Under the pieces are notes generated by a model. That model saw only the letters and a list, made by a program, of their open reading frames with translations. It had not been told where the DNA came from and did not search any database. Positions 1-15,000 of a DNA stretch of 64,000 nt are shown here, piece after piece. A program made the translations under genes and the position numbers. The stretch lies in the NCBI GenBank assembly GCA_947000775.1, contig CAMQGK010000110.1, positions 24,726,501 through 24,790,500 on the forward strand, given 5' to 3'. The stretch comes from Pterois miles (Eukaryota; Chordata; Actinopteri; Perciformes; Scorpaenidae). Position 1 is the first letter of the stretch; every line of letters starts with the position of its first letter.

Positions 1-3000
1 ATAAATTGAGGTTTTCAGGGAAAAATTTCGACATACTATACTATGGCGATTTTTTTTTTTGTAAAATATTCCAACATTTCCCGAAATGACTTTTGTTCAC
101 CGTAAAATCATTCTACATGCTACAATACGACCGTTTTCATAATGTTTTTCGACATCCAGAAGATTTGACGTTTTCGTCGAAAAATTTCGACATACTATAC
201 TATGCCATTTTTTTTTTGTTTTGGTAAAATTTTCCAACATGTCACGAAATAACATTTGTTCACCATAGAATCATTCTACATGCTATAATACGATCGTTTT
301 CATAATTTTTTTAGACATCCAGAATGTTTGACGTTTTCGTCGAAAAATTTCGACATACTATACTATGGCGTTTTTTTTGTAAAATTTTCCGACATTTCTG
401 AAAATGACTTTTGTTTACCATAGAATCATTCTACATGCTATAACATGACCGTTTTCATGATCTTTTTCATCATCAGAAAAAATTGAGGGTTTCAGTGAAA
501 AATTTCGACATACTATACTATGGCGGTTTTTTTTTTGTAAAATATTCCAACATTTCCCGAAATGACTTTTGTTCACCATAAAATCATTCTATATGCTATA
601 ATATGACCATTTTCATAATGTTTTTCGACATCCAGAAGATTTGACGTTTTCGTCGAAAAATTTCGACATACTATACTATGCCATTTTTTTTTTTTGTTTT
701 GGTAAAATTTTCCAACATGTCACGAAATGACATTTGTTCACCATAGAATCATTCTACATGCTATAATACGATCGTTTTCATGATTTTTTTCGCCATCCAG
801 AATATTTGACGTTTTCGTCGAAAAATTTCGACATACTATACTATGCCATTTTTTTTTGTTTTGCTAAAATTTTCCAACATGTCACGAAATGACATTTGTT
901 CACCATAGAATCATTCTACATGCTATAATACGATCGTTTTCATAATTTTTTTCGCCATCCAGAATATTTGACGTTTTCGTCGAAAAATTTCGACATACTA
1001 TACTATGATTTTTTTTTTTTTTTTTGTAAAATTTTCCAACATTTCACGAAATGACTTTTGTTCAACATAGAATCATTCTACATGCTATAATACGACCGTT
1101 TTCATGATTTTTTTCGACATCCAAAAAATTTCACGTTTTCGTCGAAAAATTTCGACATACTATACTATGGCGTTTTTTTTGTAAAATTTTCCGACATTTC
1201 TCAAACTGACTTTTGATCACCATAGAATCATTCTACATGCTATAATATGACCGTTTTCATGATTTTTTTCATCATCAGAAAAAATTGAGGTTTTCAGCGA
1301 AAAATTTCGACATACTATACTATGGCGTTTTTTTTTTTTGTAAAATTTTCCGACATTTCACGAAATGACTTTTGTTCACCTTAGAATCATTCTATATGCT
1401 ATAATACGACCGTTTTCATGATTTTTTTCGACATCCAAAAAATTTGACGTTTTCGTCGAAAAATTTCGACATACTATACTATGGCGATTTTTTTTTTGTT
1501 TTGGTAAAATTTTCCAACATGTCACGAAATGACATTTGTTCACCATAGAATCATTCTACATGCTATAATACGATCGTTTTCATGATTTTTTTCGCCATCC
1601 AGAATATTTGACGTTTTCGTCGAAAAATTTCGACATACTATACTATGCCATTTTTTTTTGTTTTGCTAAAATTTTCCAACATGTCACGAAATGACATTTG
1701 TTCACCATAGAATCATTCTACATGCTATAATACGATCGTTTTCATAATTTTTTTCGCCATCCAGAATATTTGACGTTTTCGTCGAAAAATTTCGACATAC
1801 TATACTATGATTTTTTTTTTTTTTTTGTAAAATTTTCCAACATTTCACAAAATGACTTTTGTTCACCATAGAATCATTCTACATGCTATAATACGTCCGT
1901 TTTCATGATTTTTTTCAACATCCAAAAAATTTGACGTTTTCGTCGAAAAATTTCGACATACTATACTATGGCGTTTTTTTTTTTGTAAAATTTTCCGACA
2001 TTTCACGAAATTACTTTTGTTCACCATAGAATCATTCTACATGCTATAATATGACCGTTTTCATGATTTTTTTCATCATCAGAAAAAATTGAGGTTTTCA
2101 GCGAAAAATTTCGACATACTATACTATGGCGTTTTTTTTTTTTGTAAAATTTTCCGACATTTCACGAAATGACTTTTGTTCACCTTAGAATCATTCTATA
2201 TGCTATAATACGACCGTTTTCATGATTTTTTTCGACATCCAGAAGATTTGACGTTTTCCTTGAACAATTTCGACATACTATACTATGCCATTTTTTTTTG
2301 TTTTGGTAAAATTTTCAAACATGTCACGAAATGACATTTGTTCACCATAGAATCATTCTACATGCTATAATACGATCATTTTCATAATTTTTTTAGACAT
2401 CCAGAATATTTGACGTTTTCGTCGAAAAATTTCGACATACTATACTGATTTTTTTTTTTTTTTTAAATTTCCAACATTTCACGAAATGACTTTTGTTCAC
2501 CATAGAATCATTCTATATGCTATAATATGACCGTTTTCATGATTTTTTTCGACATCCAAAAATTTGACGTTTTCGTCGAAAAATTTCGACATACTATACT
2601 ATGGCTTTTTTTTTTTTTTGTAAAATTTTCCGACATTTCTGAAAATGACTTTTGTTCACCATAGAATCATTCTACATGCTATAACGTGACCGTTTTCATG
2701 ATCTTTTTCATCATCAGAAAAAATATAGGTTTTCAGCGAAAAATTTCGACATACTATACTATGGCGTTTTTTTTTTTTTGTAAAATTTTCCGACATTTCT
2801 CAAAATGACTTTTGTTCACCATAGAATCATTCTACATGCTATAATATTACCGTTTTCATGATTTTTTTCATCATCGGAAAAAATTGAGGTTTTCAGCGAA
2901 AAATTTCGACATACTATACTATGGCGATTTTTTTTTTTGTAAAATATTCCAACATTTCCCGAAATGACTTTTGTTCACCATAAAATCATTCTATATGCTA

Positions 3001-6000
3001 TAATATGACCATTTTCATAATGTTTTCCGACATCCAGAAGATTTGACGTTTTCGTCGAAAAATTTCGACATACTATACTATGCCATTTTTTTTTTTTGTT
3101 TTGGTAAAATTTTCAAACATGTCACGAAATGACATTTGTTCACCAGAGAATCATTCTACATGCTATAATACGATCGTTTTCATAATTTTTTTAGACATCC
3201 AGAATATTTGACGTTTTCGTCGAAAAATTTCGACATACTATACTATGATTTTTTTTTTTTTTTGTAAAATGTTCTAACATTTCACGAAATGACTTTTGTT
3301 CGCCATAGAATCATTCTATATGCTATAATACGACCGTTTTCATGATTTTTTTCGACATCCAAAAAATTTGACGTTTTCATCGAAAAATTTCGACATACTA
3401 TACTATGGCATTTTTTTTTTTGTAAAATTTTCTGACATTTCTCAAAATGACTTTTGTTCACCGTAGAATCATTCTACATGCTATAATATGACCGTTTTCA
3501 TGATTTTTTTCATCATCAGAAAAAATTGAGGTTTTCAGCGAAAAATTTCGACATACTATACTATGGCGATTTTTTTTTTTGTAAAATTTTCCGACATTTC
3601 TCAAAATGACTTTTGTTCACCATAGAATCATTCTACATGCTATAATATGACCGTTTTCATAATGTTTTTCGACATCCAGAAGATTTGACGTTTTCGTCGA
3701 AAAATTTCGACATACTATACTATGCCATTTTTTTTTGTTTTGCTAAAATTTTCCAACATGTCACGAAATGACATTTGTTCACCATAGAATCATTCTACAT
3801 GCTATAATACGATCGTTTTCATAATTTTTTTCGCCATCCAGAATATTTGACGTTTTCGTCGAAAAATTTCGACATACTATACTATGATTTTTTTTTTTTT
3901 TTTGTAAAATTTTCCAACATTTCACGAAATGACTTTTGTTCAACATAGAATCATTCTACATGCTATAATACGACCGTTTTCATGATTTTTTTCGACATCC
4001 AAAAAATTTCACGTTTTCGTCGAAAAATTTCGACATACTATACTATGGCGTTTTTTTTGTAAAATTTTCCGACATTTCTCAAACTGACTTTTGATCACCA
4101 TAGAATCATTCTACATGCTATAATATGACCGTTTTCATGATTTTTTTCATCATCAGAAAAAATTGAGGTTTTCAGCGAAAAATTTCGACATACTATACTA
4201 TGGCGTTTTTTTTTTTGTAAAATTTTCCGACATTTCACGAAATGACTTTTGTTCACCTTAGAATCATTCTATATGCTATAATACGACCGTTTTCATGATT
4301 TTTTTCGACATCCAAAAAATTTGACGTTTTCGTCGAAAAATTTCGACATACTATACTATGGCGATTTTTTTTTTTTTGTAAAATTTTCCAACATTTCACG
4401 AAATGACTTTTGTTCACCATAGAATCATTCTACATGCTATAATACGACCGTTTTAATGATTTTTTTCATCATCAGAAAAAATTGAGGTTTTCAGGGAAAA
4501 ATTTCGACATACTATACTATGCCATTTTTTTTTGTTTTGGTAAAATTTTGAAACATGTCACGAAATGACATTTGTTCACCATAGAATCATTCTACATGCT
4601 ATAATACGATCGTTTTCATAATTTTTTTAGACATCCAGAATATTTGACGTTTTCGTCGAAAAATTTCGACATACTATACTATGATTTTTTTTTTTTTTTT
4701 TAAATTTCCAACATTTCACGAAATGACTTTTGTTCACCATAGAATCATTCTATATGCTATAATACGACCGTTTTCATGATTTTTTTCGACATCCAAAAAT
4801 TTGACGTTTTCGTCGAAAAATTTCGACATACTATACTATGGCGTTTTTTTTTTTGTAAAATTTTCCGACATTTCACGAAATTACTTTTGTTCACCATAGA
4901 ATCATTCTACATGCTATAACGTGACCGTTTTCATGATCTTTTTCATCATCAGAAAAAATTGAGGTTTTCAGCGAAAAATTTCGACATACTATACTATGGC
5001 ATTTTTTTTTTTGTAAAATTTTCCGACATTTCACGAAATGACTTTTGTTCACCTTAGAATCATTCTATATGCTATAATACGACCGTTTTCATGATTTTTT
5101 TCGACATCCAGAAGATTTGACGTTTTCCTTGAACAATTTCGACATACTATACTATGCCATTTTTTTTTGTTTTGGTAAAATTTTCAAACATGTCACGAAA
5201 TGACATTTGTTCACCATAGAATCATTCTACATGCTATAATACGATCATTTTCATAATTTTTTTAGACATCCAGAATATTTGACGTTTTCGTCGAAAAATT
5301 TCGACATACTATACTGATTTTTTTTTTTTTTTTAAATTTCCAACATTTCACGAAATGACTTTTGTTCACCATAGAATCATTCTATATGCTATAATATGAC
5401 CATTTTCATGATTTTTTTCGACATCCAAAAAATTTGACGTTTTCGTCGAAAAATTTCGACATACTATACTATGGCATTTTTTTTTTTTTGTAAAATTTTC
5501 CGACATTTCTGAAAATGACTTTTGTTCACCATAGAATCATTCTACATGCTATAACGTGACCGTTTTCATGATCTTTTTCATCATCAGAAAAAATATAGGT
5601 TTTCAGCGAAAAATTTCGACATACTATACTATGGCGTTTTTTTTTTTTTTGTAAAATTTTCCAACATTTCTCAAAATGACTTTTGTTCACCATAGAATCA
5701 TTCTACATGCTATAATATTACCGTTTTCATGATTTTTTTCATCATCGGAAAAAATTGAGGTTTTCAGCGAAAAATTTCGACATACTATACTATGGCGATT
5801 TTTTTTTTTGTAAAATATTCCAACATTTCCCGAAATGACTTTTGTTCACCATAAAATCATTCTATATGCTATAATATGACCATTTTCATAATGTTTTTCG
5901 ACATCCAGAAGATTTGACGTTTTCGTCGAAAAATTTCGACATACTATACTATGCCATTTTTTTTTTTTGTTTTGGTAAAATTTTCAAACATGTCACGAAA

Positions 6001-9000
6001 TGACATTTGTTCACCAGAGAATCATTCTACATGCTATAATACGATCGTTTTCGTAATTTTTTTAGACATCCAGAATATTTGACGTTTTCGTCGAAAAATT
6101 TCGACATACTATACTATGATTTTTTTTTTTTTTTGTAAAATGTTCTAACATTTCACGAAATGACTTTTGTTCGCCATAGAATCATTCTATATGCTATAAT
6201 ACGACCGTTTTCATGATTTTTTTCGACATCCAAAAAATTTGACGTTTTCATCGAAAAATTTCGACATACTATACTATGGCTTTTTTTTTTGTAAAATTTT
6301 CTGACATTTCTCAAAATGACTTTTGTTCACCGTAGAATCATTCTACATGCTATAATATGACCGTTTTCATGATTTTTTTCATCATCAGAAAAAATTGAGG
6401 TTTTCAGCGAAAAATTTCGACATACTATACTATGGCGTTTTTTTTTGTAAAATTTTCCGACATTTCTCAAAATGACTTTTGTTCACCATAGAATCATTCT
6501 ACATGCTATAATATGACCGTTTTCATAATGTTTTTCGACATCCAGAAGATTTGACGTTTTCGTCGAAAAATTTCGACATACTATACTATGCCATTTTTTT
6601 TTTGTTTTGCTAAAATTTTCCAACATGTCACGAAATGACATTTGTTCACCATAGAATCATTCTACATGCTATAATACGATCGTTTTCATAATTTTTTTCG
6701 CCATCCAGAATATTTGACGTTTTCGTCGAAAAATTTCGACATACTATACTATGATTTTTTTTTTTTTTTTTGTAAAATTTTCCAACATTTCACGAAATGA
6801 CTTTTGTTCAACATAGAATCATTCTACATGCTATAATACGACCGTTTTAATGATTTTTTTCGACATCCAAAAAATTTCACGTTTTCGTCGAAAAATTTCG
6901 ACATACTATACTATGGCGATTTTTTTTTTTTTTGTAAAATTTTCCAACATTTCACGAAATGACTTTTGTTCACCATAGAATCATTCTACATGCTATAATA
7001 CGACCGTTTTCATGATTTTTTTTCGACATCCAGAAGATTTGACGTTTTCCTTGAACAATTTCGACATACTATACTATGCCATTTTTTTTTGTTTTGGTGA
7101 AATTTTCAAACATGTCACGAAATGACATTCGTTCACCATAGAATCATTCTACATGCTATAATACGATCGTTTTCATAATGTTTTTAGACATCCAGAATAT
7201 TTGACGTTTTCGTCGAAAAATTTCGACATACTATACTATGGCGTTTTTTTTGTAAAATTTTCCGACATTTCTGAAAATGACTTTTGTTCACCATAGAATC
7301 ATTCTACATGCTATAATATTACCGTTTTCATGATTTTTTTCATCATCAGAAAAAATTGAGGTTTTCAGCGAAAAATTTCGACATACTATACTATGGCGGT
7401 TTTGTTTTTGGAAAATATTCCAACATTTCCCGAAATGACTTTTGTTCACCATAAAATCATTCTATATGCTATAATATGACCGTTTTCATAATGTTTTTCG
7501 ACATCCAGAAGATTTGACGTTTTCGTCGAAAAATTTCGACATACTATACTATGCCATTTTTTTTTTTTGTTTTGGTAAAATTTTCCAACATGTCACGAAA
7601 TGACATTTGTTCACCATAGAATCATTCTACATGCTATAATACGATCGTTTTCATAATTTTTTTAGACATCCAGAATATTTGACGTTTTCGTCGAAAAATT
7701 TCGACATACTATACTATGATTTTTTTTTTTTTTTGTAAAATGTTCTAACATTTCACGAAATGACTTTTGTTCACCATAGAATCATTCTACATGCTATAAT
7801 ACGATCGTTTTCATGATTTTTTTCGCCATCCAGAATATTTGACGTTTTCGTCGAAAAATTTCGACATACTATACTATGATTTTTTTTTTTTTTTGTAAAA
7901 TTTTCCAACATTTCACGAAATGACTTTTGTTCAACATAGAATCATTCTACATGCTATAATACGACCGTTTTCATGATTTTTTTCGACATCCAAAAAATTT
8001 GACGTTTTCGTCGAAAAATTTCGACATACTATACTATGGCGTTTTTTTTGTAAAATTTTCCGACATTTCTCAAACTGACTTTTGATCACCATAGAATCAT
8101 TCTACATGCTATAATATGACCGTTTTCATGATTTTTTTCATCATCAGAAAAAATTGAGGTTTTCAGCGAAAAATTTCGACATACTATACTATGGCGTTTT
8201 ATTTTTTGTAAAATTTTCCGACATTTCACGAAATGACTTTTGTTCACCTTAGAATCATTCTATATGCTATAATACGACCGTTTTCATGATTTTTTTCGAC
8301 ATCCAAAAAATTTGACGTTTTCATCGAAAAATTTCGACATAGTATATACTATGGCGATTTTTTTTTTTTGTAAAATTTTCCAACATTTCACGAAATGACT
8401 TTTGTTCACCATAGAATCATTCTACATGCTATAATACGACCGTTTTAATGATTTTTTTCATCATCAGAAAAAATTGAGGTTTTCAGGGAAAAATTTCGAC
8501 ATACTATACTATGCCATTTTTTTTTTGTTTTGGTAAAATTTTCCAACATGTCACGAAATAACATTTGTTCACCATAGAATCATTCTACATGCTATAATAC
8601 GATCGTTTTCATAATTTTTTTAGACATCCAGAATGTTTGACGTTTTCGTCGAAAAATTTCGACATACTATACTATGATTTTTTTTTTTTTTTTTAAATTT
8701 CCAACATTTCACGAAATGACTTTTGTTCACCATAGAATCATTCTACATGCTATAATACGACCGTTTTCATGATTTTTTTAGACATCCAAAAATTTGACGT
8801 TTTCGTCGAAAAATTTCGACATACTATACTATGGCGTTTTTTTTGTAAAATTTTCCGACATTTCTGAAAATGACTTTTGTTTACCATAGAATCATTCTAC
8901 ATGCTATAATATGACCGTTTTCATGATCTTTTTCATCATCAGAAAAAATTGAGGTTTTCAGTGAAAAATTTCGACATACTATACTATGGCGGTTTTTTTT

Positions 9001-12000
9001 TTTGTAAAATATTCCAACATTTCCCGAAATGACTTTTGTTCACCTTAAAGTCATTCTATATGCTATAATATGACCATTTTCATAATGTTTTTCGACATCC
9101 AGAAGATTTGACGTTTTCGTCGAAAAATTTCGACATACTATACTATGCCATTTTTTTTTTTTGTTTTGGTAAAATTTTCCAACATGTCACGAAATGACAT
9201 TTGTTCACCATAGAATCATTCTACATGCTATAATACGATCGTTTTCATGATTTTTTTCGCCATCCAGAATATTTGACGTTTTCGTCGAAAAATTTCGACA
9301 TACTATACTATGCCATTTTTTTTTGTTTTGCTAAAATTTTCCAACATGTCACGAAATGACATTTGTTCACCATAGAATCATTCTACATGCTATAATACGA
9401 TCGTTTTCATAATTTTTTTCGCCATCCAGAATATTTGACGTTTTCGTCGAAAAATTTCGACATACTATACTATGATTTTTTTTTTTTTTTTGTAAAATTT
9501 TCCGACATTTCACGAAATGACTTTTGTTCACCTTAGAATCATTCTATATGCTATAATACGACCGTTTTCATGATTTTTTTCGACATCCAGAAGATTTGAC
9601 GTTTTCCTTGAACAATTTCGACATACTATACTATGCCATTTTTTTTTGTTTTGGTAAAATTTTCAAACATGTCACGAAATGACATTTGTTCACCATAGAA
9701 TCATTCTACATGCTATAATACGATCATTTTCATAATTTTTTTAGACATCCAGAATATTTGACGTTTTCGTCGAAAAATTTCGACATACTATACTGATTTT
9801 TTTTTTTTTTTTTAAATTTCCAACATTTCACGAAATGACTTTTGTTCACCATAGAATCATTCTATATGCTATAATATGACCATTTTCATGATTTTTTTCG
9901 ACATCCAAAAATTTGACGTTTTCGTCGAAAAATTTCGACATACTATACTATGGCATTTTTTTTTTTTGTAAAATTTTCCGACATTTCTGAAAATGACTTT
10001 TGTTCACCATAGAATCATTCTACATGCTATAACGTGACCGTTTTCATGATCTTTTTCATCATCAGAAAAAATATAGGTTTTCAGCGAAAAATTTCGACAT
10101 ACTATACTATGGCGTTTTTTTTTTTTTGTAAAATTTTCCAACATTTCTCAAAATGACTTTTGTTCACCATAGAATCATTCTACATGCTATAATATTACCG
10201 TTTTCATGATTTTTTTCATCATCGGAAAAAATTGAGGTTTTCAGCGAAAAATTTCGACATACTATACTATGGCGATTTTTTTTTTGTAAAATATTCCAAC
10301 ATTTCCCGAAATGACTTTTGTTCACCATAAAATCATTCTATATGCTATAATATGACCATTTTCATAATGTTTTTCGACATCCAGAAGATTTGACGTTTTC
10401 GTCGAAAAATTTCGACATACTATACTATGCCATTTTTTTTTTTGTTTTGGTAAAATTTTCAAACATGTCACGAAATGACATTTGTTCACCAGAGAATCAT
10501 TCTACATGCTATAATACGATCGTTTTCGTAATTTTTTTAGACATCCAGAATATTTGACGTTTTCGTCGAAAAATTTCGACATACTATACTATGATTTTTT
10601 TTTTTTTTGTAAAATGTTCTAACATTTCACGAAATGACTTTTGTTCGCCATAGAATCATTCTATATGCTATAATACGACCGTTTTCATGATTTTTTTCGA
10701 CATCCAAAAAATTTGACGTTTTCATCGAAAAATTTCGACATACTATACTATGGCTTTTTTTTTGTAAAATTTTCTGACATTTCTCAAAATGACTTTTGTT
10801 CACCGTAGAATCATTCTACATGCTATAATATGACCGTTTTCATGATTTTTTTCATCATCAGAAAAAATTGAGGTTTTCAGCGAAAAATTTCGACATACTA
10901 TACTATGGCGTTTTTTTTTGTAAAATTTTCCGACATTTCTCAAAATGACTTTTGTTCACCATAGAATCATTCTACATGCTATAATATGACCGTTTTCATA
11001 ATGTTTTTCGACATCCAGAAGATTTGACGTTTTCGTCGAAAAATTTCGACATACTATACTATGCCATTTTTTTTTTGTTTTGCTAAAATTTTCCAACATG
11101 TCACGAAATGACATTTGTTCACCATAGAATCATTCTACATGCTATAATACGATCGTTTTCATAATTTTTTTCGCCATCCAGAATATTTGACGTTTTCGTC
11201 GAAAAATTTCGACATACTATACTATGATTTTTTTTTTTTTTTTTGTAAAATTTTCCAACATTTCACGAAATGACTTTTGTTCAACATAGAATCATTCTAC
11301 ATGCTATAATACGACCGTTTTAATGATTTTTTTCGACATCCAAAAAATTTCACGTTTTCGTCGAAAAATTTCGACATACTATACTATGGCGATTTTTTTT
11401 TTTTTTGTAAAATTTTCCAACATTTCACGAAATGACTTTTGTTCACCATAGAATCATTCTACATGCTATAATACGACCGTTTTCATGATTTTTTTCGACA
11501 TCCAGAAGATTTGACGTTTTCCTTGAACAATTTCGACATACTATACTATGCCATTTTTTTTTTGTTTTGGTGAAATTTTCAAACATGTCACGAAATGACA
11601 TTCGTTCACCATAGAATCATTCTACATGCTATAATACGATCGTTTTCATAATGTTTTTAGACATCCAGAATATTTGACGTTTTCGTCGAAAAATTTCGAC
11701 ATACTATACTATGGCGTTTTTTTTGTAAAATTTTCCGACATTTCTGAAAATGACTTTTGTTCACCATAGAATCATTCTACATGCTATAATATTACCGTTT
11801 TCATGATTTTTTTCATCATCAGAAAAAATTGAGGTTTTCAGCGAAAAATTTCGACATACTATACTATGGCGGTTTTTTTTTTTGGAAAATATTCCAACAT
11901 TTCCCGAAATGACTTTTGTTCACCATAAAATCATTCTATATGCTATAATATGACCGTTTTCATAATGTTTTTCGACATCCAGAAGATTTGACGTTTTCGT

Positions 12001-15000
12001 CGAAAAATTTCGACATACTATACTATGCCATTTTTTTTTTTTGTTTTGGTAAAATTTTCCAACATGTCACGAAATGACATTTGTTCACCATAGAATCATT
12101 CTACATGCTATAATACGATCGTTTTCATAATTTTTTTAGACATCCAGAATATTTGACGTTTTCGTCGAAAAATTTCGACATACTATACTATGATTTTTTT
12201 TTTTTTTTTGTAAAATGTTCTAACATTTCACGAAATGACTTTTGTTCACCATAGAATCATTCTACATGCTATAATACGATCGTTTTCATGATTTTTTTCG
12301 CCATCCAGAATATTTGACGTTTTCGTCGAAAAATTTCGACATACTATACTATGATTTTTTTTTTTTTTTTGTAAAATTTTCCAACATTTCACGAAATGAC
12401 TTTTGTTCAACATAGAATCATTCTACATGCTATAATACGACCGTTTTCATGATTTTTTTCGACATCCAAAAAATTTGACGTTTTCGTCGAAAAATTTCGA
12501 CATACTATACTATGGCGTTTTTTTTGTAAAATTTTCCGACATTTCTCAAACTGACTTTTGATCACCATAGAATCATTCTACATGCTATAATATGACCGTT
12601 TTCATGATTTTTTTCATCATCAGAAAAAATTGAGGTTTTCAGCGAAAAATTTCGACATACTATACTATGGCGTTTTATTTTTTGTAAAATTTTCCGACAT
12701 TTCACGAAATGACTTTTGTTCACCTTAGAATCATTCTATATGCTATAATACGACCGTTTTCATGATTTTTTTCGACATCCAAAAAATTTGACGTTTTCAT
12801 CGAAAAATTTCGACATAGTATATACTATGGCGATTTTTTTTTTTTTTGTAAAATTTTCCAACATTTCACGAAATGACTTTTGTTCACCATAGAATCATTC
12901 TACATGCTATAATACGACCGTTTTAATGATTTTTTTCATCATCAGAAAAAATTGAGGTTTTCAGGGAAAAATTTCGACATACTATACTATGCCATTTTTT
13001 TTTTGTTTTGGTAAAATTTTCCAACATGTCACGAAATAACATTTGTTCACCATAGAATCATTCTACATGCTATAATACGATCGTTTTCATAATTTTTTTT
13101 AGACATCCAGAATGTTTGACGTTTTCGTCGAAAAATTTCGACATACTATACTATGATTTTTTTTTTTTTTTTAAATTTCCAACATTTCACGAAATGACTT
13201 TTGTTCACCATAGAATCATTCTACATGCTATAATACGACCGTTTTCATGATTTTTTTAGACATCCAAAAATTTGACGTTTTCGTCGAAAAATTTCGACAT
13301 ACTATACTATGGCGTTTTTTTTGTAAAATTTTCCGACATTTCTGAAAATGACTTTTGTTCACCATAGAATCATTCTACATGCTATAATATGACCGTTTTC
13401 ATGATCTTTTTCATCATCAGAAAAAATTGAGGTTTTCAGTGAAAAATTTCGACATACTATACTATGGCGGTTTTTTTTTTTGTAAAATATTCCAACATTT
13501 CCCGAAATGACTTTTGTTCACCTTAAAGTCATTCTATATGCTATAATATGACCATTTTCATAATGTTTTTCGACATCCAGAAGATTTGACGTTTTCGTCG
13601 AAAAATTTCGACATACTATACTATGCCATTTTTTTTTTTTGTTTTGGTAAAATTTTCCAACATGTCACGAAATGACATTTGTTCACCATAGAATCATTCT
13701 ACATGCTATAATACGATCGTTTTCATGATTTTTTTCGCCATCCAGAATATTTGACGTTTTCGTCGAAAAATTTCGACATACTATACTATGCCATTTTTTT
13801 TTGTTTTGCTAAAATTTTCCAACATGTCACGAAATGACATTTGTTCACCATAGAATCATTCTACATGCTATAATACGATCGTTTTCATAATTTTTTTCGC
13901 CATCCAGAATATTTGACGTTTTCGTCGAAAAATTTCGACATACTATACTATGATTTTTTTTTTTTTTTTTGTAAAATTTTCCAACATTTCACGAAATGAC
14001 TTTTGTTCAACATAGAATCATTCTACATGCTATAATACGACCGTTTTCATGATTTTTTTCGACATCCAAAAAATTTGACGTTTTCGTCGAAAAATTTCGA
14101 CATACTATACTATGGCGTTTTTTTTGTAAAATTTTCCGACATTTCTCAAACTGACTTTTGATCACCATAGAATCATTCTACATGCTATAATATGACCGTT
14201 TTCATGATTTTTTTCATCATCAGAAAAAATTGAGGTTTTCAGCGAAAAATTTCGACATACTATACTATGGCGTTTTTTTTTTTGTAAAATTTTCCGACAT
14301 TTCACGAAATGACTTTTGTTCACCTTAGAATCATTCTATATGCTATAATACGACCGTTTTCATGATTTTTTTCGACATCCAAAAAATTTGACGTTTTCGT
14401 CGAAAAATTTCGACATACTATACTATGGCGATTTTTTTTTTTTGTAAAATTTTCCAACATTTCACGAAATGACTTTTGTTCACCATAGAATCATTCTACA
14501 TGCTATAATACGACCGTTTTAATGATTTTTTTCATCATCAGAAAAAATTGAGGTTTTCAGGGAAAAATTTCGACATACTATACTATGCCATTTTTTTTTG
14601 TTTTGGTAAAATTTTCAAACATGTCACGAAATGACATTTGTTCACCATAGAATCATTCTACATGCTATAATACGATCGTTTTCATAATTTTTTTAGACAT
14701 CCAGAATATTTGACGTTTTCGTCGAAAAATTTCGACATACTGTACTATGATTTTTTTTTTTTTTTTTTAAATTTCCAACATTTCACGAAATGACTTTTGT
14801 TCACCATAGAATCATTCTATATGCTATAATACGACCGTTTTCATGATTTTTTTCGACATCCAAAAATTTGACGTTTTCGTCGAAAAAGTTCGACATACTA
14901 TACTATGGCGTTTTTTTTTTTGTAAAATTTTCCGACATTTCACGAAATGACTTTTGTTCACCTTAGAATCATTCTATATGCTATAATACGACCGTTTTCA

